A DNA stretch of 13,352 nt from Planctomycetota bacterium (GCA_016209585.1 JACQVU010000109.1:1-13352); one strand, 5' to 3'. Numbered from the stretch's first letter, positions 1 through 7,490 are shown. Notes: generated from the letters alone by a model not told the origin. Program-made: numbers and translations.

Positions 1-1
1 A

Positions 2-1336
2 CCCAGCACCCAACACCCAGAGGCTGGGACGGGGGGACTGGGAACGCCGGGCGACTCCGCACCTCCCGCGGGTGTGTCCGCCGAGGCGGGCGCGCCGTCG
101 GAAGAGGCGCCGTCCCCGCCTCCGGCGCCCGAAGCGCCGCCGACGGCGCCGGAGGCTGAAGCCGCCTCTCGCGCGGGACACGAAGCCCTCCGCGCCGGCC
201 GTTTTGACGAAGCCGAACGCCTGTTCCGCCAGGCGCTGGGGATTGATCCGTCGCATCGGGGCGCGGGCGAAGGGATCGGGTCCGCGCTGCACGGCGCGGG
301 CCGGCACGGAGAAGCGGCGGAGGCCTGGGAGCGTCTGGTGGCGCTTCATCCGGGCAACGCCGGCGTCTGGGCTGGGATCGCCGCTTGCCGCCGGCGGCTG
401 GGAGACGCCCCCGGGGCGCGCGCCGTCCTGGAGCGGGGCGTGGCGCAAGCCGGCGCGGATTGGTCGCTGCGCATGGAGTTGGGGGCGGCCTACCGGGGGG
501 AGAACCGGCTGGAGGCGGCGCTGGAGCAGTACCGCGCGGCGCTGGCGCTGGACCCGGCCTCGTGGGGGGCGCTGTACCAGACCGCCGACGCGCTGCGGGC
601 GCTCGGCCGGGCCGACGAGGCTCTGGCCCTGCTGGCGGAGTTTCGCGCCCGCGCCCCCGACCACCCGGAACTCCTCAAGAACATCGGCGCCATTAACACC
701 TCCCTGGGACGGTACGAGGCGGCGGCCGAAGCCTATGCCCGCGCCGCGGCGCTGACCCCCGACGACGCCGCCACCTGGTTCCAGATCGGCCACGCCCAGA
801 CGCAACTGGGCCGCCTGGAAGCCGCGCGTGACGCGCTCACGCGCGGGCTGCTGGCGGGCGGTGACTTCGCCTTCTTCCTTGAGAAGTGGCGCGCCGCTTC
901 CCCGGCGGGGTCGCGCCGGTGGGCCGATGGCCTTCGCGAGAAGGTGTTGCCCCGCGCCGCCGAGCGTTTCGGCGACGCCTGGGTGCGCGACGTGGCATTG
1001 CCCCGGATGGCTGACGCCCGATCCCCTACCGGCGCCGAGACGGCGCTGGCGCGCGACCTGCTCACCATCGCCGCATGGGGGCGGCGGCGGGGCGTGGCGG
1101 TCATCGTGCAGACCTACCCCGGCGAGCACATGGTCGGCGCCCTGCGGCGCGGGGCGGTTGACGCCGGGCTGCCGTTGGTCGACCAGTGCGCCGCGTTTCA
1201 CGATTTGCTGCGCGACGGCCGCCTCGCGCGCGACGACCTCTTCGTCCGCGACGGCCATTGCAACGGCGCCGGATATCGCCAGATGGCCCTCTTCCTGCTG
1301 CCAGCCGTCGAGCGCGCCCTGGCTGGCCGGCGGTGA
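2..1336 (+). CDS. TPR protein with C-terminal SGNH-hydrolase segment (5' end probably outside window)
   Basis: The frame is open from base 2 with no stop, so the gene probably begins upstream; a GTG at 74 (420 codons) is the first in-window start. Numbered from that GTG, residues 1-30 are an Ala/Pro/Glu-rich linker, and the upstream codons continue the same composition. Residues about 31-268 form seven consecutive 34-residue TPR units with the usual LG/AL/P spacing. The C-terminus has a beta strand reading VQTYP and the motif DGHCNGAGY, which matches block V (Asp-x-x-His) of SGNH/GDSL hydrolases. No block I GDS serine is visible, so it may lie upstream with the TPRs inserted inside the hydrolase fold, or be absent. 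TPRs bind protein partners; the SGNH part would act as an esterase or acyl-modifying enzyme. The family call is well supported, the substrate unknown. Confidence 0.8.
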   Translation, partial: PSTQHPEAGTGGLGTPGDSAPPAGVSAEAGAPSEEAPSPPPAPEAPPTAPEAEAASRAGHEALRAGRFDEAERLFRQALGIDPSHRGAGEGIGSALHGAGRHGEAAEAWERLVALHPGNAGVWAGIAACRRRLGDAPGARAVLERGVAQAGADWSLRMELGAAYRGENRLEAALEQYRAALALDPASWGALYQTADALRALGRADEALALLAEFRARAPDHPELLKNIGAINTSLGRYEAAAEAYARAAALTPDDAATWFQIGHAQTQLGRLEAARDALTRGLLAGGDFAFFLEKWRAASPAGSRRWADGLREKVLPRAAERFGDAWVRDVALPRMADARSPTGAETALARDLLTIAAWGRRRGVAVIVQTYPGEHMVGALRRGAVDAGLPLVDQCAAFHDLLRDGRLARDDLFVRDGHCNGAGYRQMALFLLPAVERALAGRR

Positions 1337-1405
1337 CGCCCCCCCACGGGTTCAGGCGCCGGTTGCGGAAGCACGCGGCCCCCGCTACGATTCAGCCCAC
1401 TCAAT

Positions 1406-1415
1406 GGAAGGAAGG
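1406..1415 (+). promoter_or_regulatory. Ribosome binding site fixing the ATPase start
   Basis: The tandem purine tract GGAAGGAAGG ends 3 bases before ATG 1419, and its first GGAAGG is 7 bases away. It supports ATG 1419 rather than the long upstream open frame or ATG 1404. The encoded MKIESIRLRNFKSF also matches the normal N-terminus of this ATPase family. Confidence 0.7.
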
Positions 1416-1418
1416 AAA

Positions 1419-2606
1419 ATGAAGATTGAATCCATTCGGCTCAGGAACTTCAAGTCCTTCAGGGATGCTGAGATGCGGGATATTCCCCGCATGTGCGTGC
1501 TGGTCGGCGCGAACGGCAGCGGAAAATCGACCCTGTTCAGCGTGTTCGGGTTCCTCAAGGACGCGTTGACGGAAGACCTGCATGTCGCTCTGACGAGACT
1601 GGGGGGCAGCCGCGGGTTTCAGGAGGCGCGCAGCCGTGACGCCGACGGCCCGATCGGCATTGAACTCAGGTTCAAGCAAAGTGACTCCGCGCCGCTCGTG
1701 ACCTATTTGTTGGAGATCGGTGAACACGAGGGCGACCCCGTCGTGGAGCGGGAGACGTTAAGGTACCGGCGGGGAAGCCGCGGACGCCCGTGGAAGTTCC
1801 TCGACTTCGCGCGGGGTGAAGGCGAGGCCGTCACCAACGAGATGGAGCAGGTGAAGAACGAAAGGGACCTCCATCGTGAGAGGCAAACGCTGAAGTCTCC
1901 CGACACGCTGGCGGTCAGGGGGCTGGCCCAGTTCAGGAAATTCCCCGCCGCCATGGCTTTGGGTGAACTCATCTCGAACTGGCATGTCTCGGACTTCCAC
2001 ATCCAGCGGGCGCGGCCGGAGCAGGAGGCTGGCCATGCGGAGCATCTTTCAAGGGAAGGGGAAAACCTGTCGCTGGTGACGGAATTTCTCTACAAGCGTC
2101 ACCGGGAGGTCTTCGACAACATTGTCGCGAAGATCAAGAGGCGCGTGCCCGGCATCACGAGCGTGGCCCCGAAGACGACGGAGGAGGGCCGCATCCTTCT
2201 TCGCTTTCAGGACGGGGCCTTCGAGGACCCTTTTCTGGCGCGGCACGTCTCGGACGGCACCATCAAGATGTTCGCCTATCTTGTGTTGCTTCACGACCCC
2301 AAGCCGCACCCCCTCTTGTGCGTGGAGGAGCCGGAGAATCAACTCTATCCGAAGCTGCTGGGGGAGCTGGCGGAGGAGTTCCGGGAATACGCCCGGCGCG
2401 GGGGACAGGTCTTCATCTCCACCCACTCGCCGGACTTCCTCAACGCCACGCGAGTCGACGAGGTGTTCTGGCTCGCGAAGAAAGATGGGTACACGACCAT
2501 CCGGCGGGCCTCCGACGACGAACAGGTCCGAGCCTACATGGCCGACGGCGATCAGATGGGCTATCTCTGGAAACAGGGTTTTTTCGGAGGCGCAGATCCG
2601 GCATGA
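1419..2606 (+). CDS. OLD/RecF-like AAA family ATPase (AAA_15/AAA_21 type)
   Basis: A 395-residue SMC/ABC-like ATPase. It opens with IRLRNFKSF, the beta strand and helix that precede the P-loop in RecF/OLD-type ATPases. Walker A is GANGSGKST (residues 30-38), the signature-like motif is SDGT (278-281), Walker B is LLCVEE (299-304) followed by PENQ, and the H-loop is STHS with His336. The middle region (about 70-270) is the variable helical insertion. There is no fused nuclease domain, but the next gene encodes a TOPRIM-like protein and overlaps by 4 bp (ATGA), so the two are almost certainly co-translated. In OLD, Gabija and PARIS systems such an ATPase senses or controls the TOPRIM nuclease. 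A defence role here is inference from that arrangement. The ATPase assignment itself is firm. Confidence 0.9.
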   Translation: MKIESIRLRNFKSFRDAEMRDIPRMCVLVGANGSGKSTLFSVFGFLKDALTEDLHVALTRLGGSRGFQEARSRDADGPIGIELRFKQSDSAPLVTYLLEIGEHEGDPVVERETLRYRRGSRGRPWKFLDFARGEGEAVTNEMEQVKNERDLHRERQTLKSPDTLAVRGLAQFRKFPAAMALGELISNWHVSDFHIQRARPEQEAGHAEHLSREGENLSLVTEFLYKRHREVFDNIVAKIKRRVPGITSVAPKTTEEGRILLRFQDGAFEDPFLARHVSDGTIKMFAYLVLLHDPKPHPLLCVEEPENQLYPKLLGELAEEFREYARRGGQVFISTHSPDFLNATRVDEVFWLAKKDGYTTIRRASDDEQVRAYMADGDQMGYLWKQGFFGGADPA

Positions 2607-3178
2607 GCGAGATCGTCTTCCTCCTCGAAGAACCCTCCGCCGAGGCCATGCTGAGGGGCTTCCTTCCCAGGATTCTGCCGGACGATCTCGTGTGCCGATT
2701 CGTCGTCTTCGACGGGAAGCAAGATATGGAGAAGCAGATGGCGCGGCGCATCCGCGGCTACCGGGTTCCGGGGGCCAGGTTCGTCGTGCTCCGCGATCAG
2801 GACTCCGCCGACTGCAAGTCGGTCAAGAGGGGCCTTGTTCAGAAGTGCGAAGAAGCTGGGCGCCCTGGCGTGCTGGTACGGATGGCGTGTCACGAACTGG
2901 AGAGTTGGTATCTGGCGGACCTCGCCGCCGTGGAGGAGGGGCTGGGGCTGCGCGGACTCGCGAAGATGCAGCAGAAGCGCCCCTACGCGCGGCCCGATGG
3001 GCAACCGAAGCCGAGCGACACACTCGCGCGGATCGCGCCGTCGTATCAGAAAGTCAGCGGGTCCCGCGCCATTGGGCCGCACCTCGATCCCGAGAACGAC
3101 CGTTCCCGGAGTTTTCTGAACTTCGTCGCCGGCCTCCGTCGACTTACGGGGTGTTCGCCGAAGAAGAAGAGTTCATGA
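2603..3178 (+). CDS. DUF4276 family TOPRIM-like protein, partner of the upstream ATPase
   Basis: This 191-residue protein shows the DUF4276 pattern: an N-terminal strand ending in acidic residues (VFLLEE, Glu9/Glu10), a DxD in VVLRDQDSAD (Asp65, Asp67), the hallmark HELESWYLAD (97-106), and LDPENDRSRSF (161-171) near the end. The Glu plus DxD arrangement is the metal-binding signature of TOPRIM folds, seen in OLD nucleases, topoisomerases and RNase M5. ATG 2603 overlaps the ATPase stop as ATGA and has GGAGG 12 bases upstream. I infer a metal-dependent nuclease effector under control of the ATPase; binding without cleavage is also possible. The tail is basic (KKKSS). Length fits the family. 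Confidence 0.85.
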   Translation: MSEIVFLLEEPSAEAMLRGFLPRILPDDLVCRFVVFDGKQDMEKQMARRIRGYRVPGARFVVLRDQDSADCKSVKRGLVQKCEEAGRPGVLVRMACHELESWYLADLAAVEEGLGLRGLAKMQQKRPYARPDGQPKPSDTLARIAPSYQKVSGSRAIGPHLDPENDRSRSFLNFVAGLRRLTGCSPKKKSS

Positions 3179-3321
3179 CCAGGCCGACGGCGAAGGGAGA
3201 ATCGTCACGACGCTCCGCGACAGGCTTGGGGCGCGCGACGGACTCAACGTCGGCGCGGTCCGCCCGGAAGGGCAAAAAAACCGAATGGCGTTGTCAGAGG
3301 CCGCCGTCGGCGATGAAATGA
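3175..3321 (+). CDS. Possible small basic ORF after the DUF4276 gene
   Basis: A 48-codon ORF starts with ATG 3175 overlapping the DUF4276 stop (ATGA), preceded by the purine-rich GAAGAAGAAGAG. The product would be Ser/Arg/Lys-rich with no recognisable domain. Against it, an overlapping frame (positions divisible by three, about 3171-3395) is also open, has high third-position GC and reads more like a folded protein (for example GRIVTTLRDRLG and RPEGQKNRMALSEA) but has no ATG/GTG/TTG start. The stretch could therefore be either a third operon gene or the remnant of a lost gene. Confidence 0.3.
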   Translation: MTRPTAKGESSRRSATGLGRATDSTSARSARKGKKTEWRCQRPPSAMK

Positions 3322-3361
3322 CCGCGCGGATCGGGGGCTGGGGGCGGGACCGGGGCCCTGG

Positions 3362-3391
3362 AGTCGTCAGTTTTCGGTCATCAGTTTTTCG
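3362..3391 (+). repeat. Degenerate tandem GTCAGTTTTCGG repeat ahead of nuoE
   Basis: Two near-identical 14-base units, TCGTCAGTTTTCGG and TCATCAGTTTTTCG, sit directly in front of the nuoE ATG. It belongs to the same style of short degenerate intergenic repeat seen at 5304, 5861 and 6006. No clear Shine-Dalgarno sequence remains between it and the ATG. Confidence 0.5.
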
Positions 3392-3393
3392 CC

Positions 3394-3990
3394 ATGCCCT
3401 TTGAACTCTCGGAACGGTCGCGGGCGGAGATCGAATCGCTGATCGCCCGGTATCCCACGAAGAAGTCCTGTCTGCTCCTCGCCCTGCGGGTAGTGGAACG
3501 GCAGCAGGGGTGGGTGAGCCTCGACGGCATGGCGCTGGTGGCGGCCATGCTCGGCCTCTCGCCGGCCGAGGTGTACGGCGTGGTCACCTTCTACCCGCAC
3601 TACAAGCGCGAGGTTCACGGCAAGTACCGCCTCATGGTCTGCGGGACGCTCACCTGCGCGCTGCTGGGGATGAAGCGCCTGGTGCGTCATATTGAGGAGC
3701 GCCTGGGCGTCGCCTGCGGCGGGGCGCGCACGGCCGACGGGCTGTTCTCGCTGGAGAAGGTGGAGTGCATCGCGGCCTGCGGCGGGGCGCCGGCCATCCA
3801 GATCAACGACCAGTATCATGAGAACGTCACCCCCCAGAAACTGGACGACCTGATCGCGGCCTGCCGCCGGGAGCATGCGGCGGGGGGCGGGCCGCCGATG
3901 CCGCCGGGGCCGGTGCGCGACGAGCCGGCGCGGGTGGCGCACTTCCTGCCGGCGCTCGGCCTGGGGCGCGTGGCGCCGGTGGGCGTGTAG
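3394..3990 (+). CDS. nuoE: NADH dehydrogenase (complex I) 24 kDa / NuoE-like [2Fe-2S] subunit
   Basis: A 198-residue thioredoxin-like ferredoxin. Residues about 8-75 are the N-terminal helical bundle of NuoE (RYPTKKSCLLLALRVVERQQGWVS, with EVYGVVTFY following). The four [2Fe-2S] (N1a) ligands are Cys83 and Cys88 in VCGTLTCALLG, and Cys125 and Cys129 in VECIAACGGAP, so the cluster site is intact. The last 35 residues are a Gly/Pro-rich tail beyond the usual domain. The protein passes electrons within the NADH-oxidising arm of complex I or of a related soluble complex (HndA/HoxE type). nuoF begins about 20 bases downstream on the same strand. The assignment is secure; which complex it serves is not, because the other subunits are absent here. 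Confidence 0.93.
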   Translation: MPFELSERSRAEIESLIARYPTKKSCLLLALRVVERQQGWVSLDGMALVAAMLGLSPAEVYGVVTFYPHYKREVHGKYRLMVCGTLTCALLGMKRLVRHIEERLGVACGGARTADGLFSLEKVECIAACGGAPAIQINDQYHENVTPQKLDDLIAACRREHAAGGGPPMPPGPVRDEPARVAHFLPALGLGRVAPVGV

Positions 3991-3998
3991 GGAAGAAG
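3991..3998 (+). promoter_or_regulatory. Ribosome binding site before nuoF; start codon ambiguous
   Basis: GGAAGAAG follows the nuoE stop at once. In-frame TTG 4002, GTG 4005, ATG 4011 and ATG 4017 are all possible. Spacing favours GTG 4005, codon preference favours ATG 4011. The choice changes the protein by at most five residues. Confidence 0.45.
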
Positions 3999-4010
3999 CC
4001 GTTGGTGGCG

Positions 4011-5291
<1,281 letters not shown>

Positions 5292-5303
5292 CCCGGATTT
5301 TTC

Positions 5304-5329
5304 ACCGCGGAGGCGCGGAGAGCGCGGAG
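5304..5329 (+). repeat. GCGGAG-type degenerate tandem repeat
   Basis: Three copies of a GCGCGGAG-like unit follow the nuoF stop (CGCGGAGGCGCGGAGAGCGC and on). It is non-coding and looks like one of the interspersed short repeats common in the intergenic DNA of many environmental bacteria. Confidence 0.5.
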
Positions 5330-5347
5330 TTCTTTCGTAGCAGGTAG

Positions 5348-5432
5348 TAGGGCGTGCCATGCGCGCCGATCCCTGGTCCACGCCGCGGGCGAAGGCGGTC
5401 GCCGGATCAATCGGCGCGCACGGCGCGCCCTA
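5348..5432 (+). repeat. REP-like palindromic element (hairpin) downstream of nuoF
   Basis: Arms 5348-5370 and 5410-5432 are 23 bases each and pair with one G-U and one A-C mismatch, around a 39-base loop. The arm begins TAGGGCG and ends GCGCGCCGAT, a typical bacterial repetitive extragenic palindrome layout. It could also end nuoEF transcription, though no T-tract follows. Its right part (5387-5432) recurs as a perfect 46-bp inverted copy at 5782-5827. Confidence 0.75.
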
Positions 5433-5528
5433 GTGCGCCTGGGAGCAGGCGCGGTCAGGGAGGTGAAAGTACTCCTCCGGGAGATGTTGACTCCCGGAAA
5501 CCGAAGGTAACCGCGTCGGTATCTGTCG
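5433..5528 (+). other. 5' end of a degenerate group II intron (domain I remnant)
   Basis: The segment opens with GTGCGCC, the group II 5' consensus GUGYG. It continues as a perfect 7-bp hairpin GCGCCTG-GGAG-CAGGCGC, then GGGAGGTGAAAGTACTCCTCC, CTCCCGGAAACCGAAGG and CGCGTCGGTATC. This order resembles the start of domain I in bacterial group II introns, notably class C. It begins at the first base after a strong hairpin, and class C introns insert just after terminator-like stem-loops. It then runs straight into the middle of a reverse-transcriptase frame, so most of the ribozyme and the RT N-terminus are missing. I saw no domain V/VI. The assignment rests on sequence pattern, not on a covariance search. 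Confidence 0.6.
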
Positions 5529-5780
5529 CAGGGCATCCTGGAAGAGATGACGCTCTGGACACCGGAAAAGGGGACGCCGCGGGGGGCGGTGATCAGCCCG
5601 CTGTTGGCGAACCTCCACCTGCATCCGGTGAACGTCGCGGTGGCCGCGGCGGGATACGAAATGATCCGCCACGCGGACGACTTCGTTATTCTCCGCCGCG
5701 GCCGGGAAGAAGCGGAGCGGGCGCTGGAACTGGCGCGCGGACTCCGTGCGGACCGGGGGCTGACGCCGCACCCGGAGTCC
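5529..5780 (+). pseudogene. Truncated group II intron reverse transcriptase/maturase fragment
   Basis: About 84 codons, preceded by an in-frame TAA at 5508, carry the central palm region of a group II intron RT: QGILEEMTLWTPEKGTPRGA, VISPLLANLHLHP, then IRHADDFVIL, which matches the catalytic YADD box with His for Tyr, then EEAERALELARGLRADRGLT and LHPE-like TPHPE. The N-terminal RT blocks, the thumb, the maturase (X) domain and any endonuclease are all missing. The frame runs on into the palindromic repeat at 5782 and stops at 5807. GTPxGxxISP identifies group II-type RT, not the xGxxxSQ of DGR enzymes. It is non-functional and presumably left from deletion of an intron. Confidence 0.85.
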
Positions 5781-5781
5781 G

Positions 5782-5827
5782 TAGGGCGCGCCGTGCGCGC
5801 CGATTGATCCGGCGACCGCCTTCGCCC
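5782..5827 (-). repeat. Inverted 46-bp copy of the palindromic element
   Basis: Base by base, 5782-5827 is the exact reverse complement of 5387-5432. The two copies bracket the group II intron 5' end and RT fragment. The match stops sharply on both sides. Only half of the full palindrome is present here. Confidence 0.85.
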
Positions 5828-5860
5828 CCTTGGTGTGCGGCGGTCACGGAGAACTCAAAC

Positions 5861-5931
5861 ATGGATTGACAGGATAAACAGGATGGAGACCATCTCTGAA
5901 TCCTGTACATCATGTACATCAGTGTTTCCAT
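5861..5931 (+). repeat. Degenerate ACAGGAT / ATCCTGTACAT repeat pair
   Basis: ATGGATTGACAGGATAAACA with a following GGATGG, and about 15 bases later ATCCTGTACATCATGTACAT with CAG, form two internally repetitive tracts of opposite sense, able to pair loosely. They are non-coding. Confidence 0.5.
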
Positions 5932-5932
5932 C

Positions 5933-5950
5933 CCTCCGCGGCTGCGGAGG
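5933..5950 (+). terminator. Short GC-rich hairpin
   Basis: CCTCCGC and GCGGAGG form a perfect 7-bp stem with a 4-base loop. There is no T-tract. It lies beyond the 3' end of the minus-strand FGE-like gene, so a weak transcription-end role is possible but unproven. Confidence 0.25.
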
Positions 5951-6005
5951 CGGGGCGGATCTGAACGGCGCGCACTACGAACTCGTTCTCCCCTTTTTAC
6001 TCGAC

Positions 6006-6042
6006 CAGAACTCAGAACACCAGAAACTCAGTACTCAGAATA
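6006..6042 (+). repeat. Degenerate CAGAACTCAG / ACTCAGTACTCAG tandem repeat
   Basis: Units of the type (CA/CC)AGAACTCAG recur about four times. The repeat runs over the stop codon of the FGE-like gene (6035-6037), so the last codons and stop of that gene are made from it. Confidence 0.5.
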
Positions 6043-7231
6043 CCGGCGCCCCCGCGGCGACCAGCGACAGAGACATCCGGAACCCGTAGTAGTCGTACCG
6101 GGCGTCGGAGCGGGAGTAGTGGCGGGAAGACGCGCGCAGGAACCACGCGACGCCGTCCCACGAGCCGCCTCGGACCACCCGAGAGCCGCCGACAGATACC
6201 TTGTTTACTGGATTATGCTGCACGCTTTCAAAGTAGAATTCACTGTTGTACTGATCGCCGCACCACTCCCACACATTGCCCGCCGCGTCGAACAGCCCGA
6301 AAGGCGACCGCCCCGTGGCGAAGCGCCGAACCGAAGACGTTGTGCCTATTTCAGCACCGCCATAGTTCGCCCGCGCGCTTGCGCCTTCGCCGGGCTCTTC
6401 GTTGCCCCAGGGATAGACGCGTTGATCGTCGCCCCGCGCAGCCTTCTCCCATTGCGATTCGCTTGGCAGACGCGTGCGCCAATTCTCCTGTCCGGCGCGG
6501 GGCGTTGTGTCGAGCCAGTCGGCGAACGCCGCAGCGTCGCGCCAGGATACGTTGACCACGGGGTGGTCGTCTTTCGCCACGGGCAGGCCGGGTGCGTGTT
6601 TCCACTGGTAGTTCGCCTCGGCGAGAAACCGCCCGAACTGGGCGTTCGTCACCGGCGTTTCGTCGATGAAAAAGGCGTCTTCGAAAATCCAGCGCGGGGG
6701 CCATTCGTCGTCATTCCTGGCGCTTCCACGGACGTAGGGGCCGGAGGGCACGAGAATCATGACGCCGTCATCGGCCCGGCGGCGCACCTTGCGAAGCAGG
6801 CGCACCATCTCCCGGCCGTCGAGCGTGCGCCAGGTGAAGTGCTCCGGTTCGATGACTTCCAGGCGCGGATCCAGACGTGCCGTTTCCATGACGGCATCGG
6901 CTTCGCGTTCGTACTCTTCCTCCGTCTTTTCGAACGCCCGCACCTGTTCGCGACTCCGTTCGAGAATGAGCGGCACGACCGCGGGGATGATCTTCTCCGG
7001 CCGCGCGCGGTTGAGCCGTTCGAGCACTTCCATGGGAATCGCGTGAAGGGCATCGGCGTCTACCGCCTCGTCGCACGCCTTGTTCACGGGTTCGTCCGGG
7101 ACGCGGATGTTGGCGGCGACAATCTGTTCGGGCTTCGCGTTCGCCTTGATCGCGCCAATGACCGCCGCCAGGGCTTGGGCGTCGGATTCCGTGGCGGGGA
7201 CGAGGTGGGGGACGAAGCGGCGCCTGAACAT
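6035..7231 (-). CDS. FGE/SUMF1-fold (C-type-lectin-like) protein, probable DGR-type variable protein
   Basis: A 398-residue protein with no signal peptide. Residues 1-150 are a charged helical region with a possible coiled coil near 88-118. The FGE-sulfatase fold runs from about 156 to 390: VPSGPYVRGS, FFIDETPVTNAQFGRFL, HPVVNVSWRDAAAFADWL, RLPSESQWEKAARG, YPWGN, GNVWEWCGDQY, RVVRGGSW, and GFR at the end. The catalytic cysteine pair of true formylglycine-generating enzymes (in the stretch after RGGSW) is absent, so sulfatase activation is unlikely. Residues 355-385 have the layout of DGR variable regions. ATG 7231 has a weak AAAGG a few bases upstream. The function is probably ligand binding; the partner is unknown. 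Confidence 0.88.
   Translation of the reverse strand: MFRRRFVPHLVPATESDAQALAAVIGAIKANAKPEQIVAANIRVPDEPVNKACDEAVDADALHAIPMEVLERLNRARPEKIIPAVVPLILERSREQVRAFEKTEEEYEREADAVMETARLDPRLEVIEPEHFTWRTLDGREMVRLLRKVRRRADDGVMILVPSGPYVRGSARNDDEWPPRWIFEDAFFIDETPVTNAQFGRFLAEANYQWKHAPGLPVAKDDHPVVNVSWRDAAAFADWLDTTPRAGQENWRTRLPSESQWEKAARGDDQRVYPWGNEEPGEGASARANYGGAEIGTTSSVRRFATGRSPFGLFDAAGNVWEWCGDQYNSEFYFESVQHNPVNKVSVGGSRVVRGGSWDGVAWFLRASSRHYSRSDARYDYYGFRMSLSLVAAGAPVF
6077..6169 (-). other. Candidate DGR variable region in the 3' end of the FGE-like gene
   Basis: On the coding strand, after GGC GGC TCG TGG, about 14 codons end in C and vary in the first two bases (GAC, GGC, GTC, TTC, TCC, CAC, TAC, TCC, CGC, TAC, GAC, TAC, TAC). 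They are separated by codons without A such as GCG TGG, CTG CGC GCG TCT and CGG. These are the positions where known DGR target proteins carry Asn (AAC) in the template: GGSWNNNAWNLRAS, then NR, then NNNNGFR. Adenine-specific mutagenesis of AAC would yield just such NNC codons. No template repeat or DGR reverse transcriptase was found in the window. Confidence 0.55.
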
Positions 7232-7282
7232 AGACCTTTTGTCGGAGCAGGATCGAGAGCGCGACGAGGGGGTGGGCGGGAA

Positions 7283-7450
7283 TAGAGCACGTCCCGAAAC
7301 CTGCTTCTCAGCGTTTCACCGAGCGAGAGGCCCGAGCGCAAGGAGGCTGAAAACCGCAGTATTACGGAGAAATACGGGGTTTTCAGCCGACGCCGCTCGC
7401 GGACCTCGGAGCCGGTGGAACGCGAGAATGAGGTTTTGGGACGTGCTCTA
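7283..7450. mobile_element. 168-bp hairpin element, MITE-like
   Basis: Two 73-base arms (7283-7355 and 7378-7450) form an imperfect inverted repeat around a 22-base loop that itself contains GTATT/AATAC. The ends match perfectly over 13 bases (TAGAGCACGTCCC), and the inner ends over 11 bases (GGCTGAAAACC); the remainder is about three-quarters matched. There is no coding capacity. The TA at each end could be a target duplication as left by IS630/Tc1-type transposases, giving GAGCACGTCCC as terminal repeat. A nonautonomous element or a large structured intergenic repeat are the two readings. Confidence 0.65.
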
Positions 7451-7490
7451 AGGCGATGGGTGCGGCGGGGGCGGATTGACGAAATGTCGC

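Noticed and set aside
828..1418. Long N-terminal extension of the ATPase (592-residue frame)
   Set aside because: It overlaps the TPR gene in another frame, the extension is Arg/Pro/Ala-rich shadow sequence, and ATG 1419 has a good ribosome site and the family N-terminus.
5529..5780. RT fragment as the DGR reverse transcriptase for the FGE-like variable protein about 250 bp away
   Set aside because: The motif GTPxGxxISP and the (Y/H)ADD context are group II intron type, not DGR type (xGxxxSQ), and the fragment lacks most RT blocks. The closeness looks coincidental.
5304..6042. CRISPR array
   Set aside because: Repeats are short, degenerate, of different families and without regular spacers; no cas genes.
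5838..7282. DGR template repeat near the FGE-like gene
   Set aside because: I read both flanks (5828-6034 and 7232-7540) for an AAC-rich version of 6077-6169 and found none.
5912..7285. 457-codon plus-strand open frame opposite the FGE-like gene
   Set aside because: The minus strand has clear FGE-fold motifs throughout; the plus-strand product has none.
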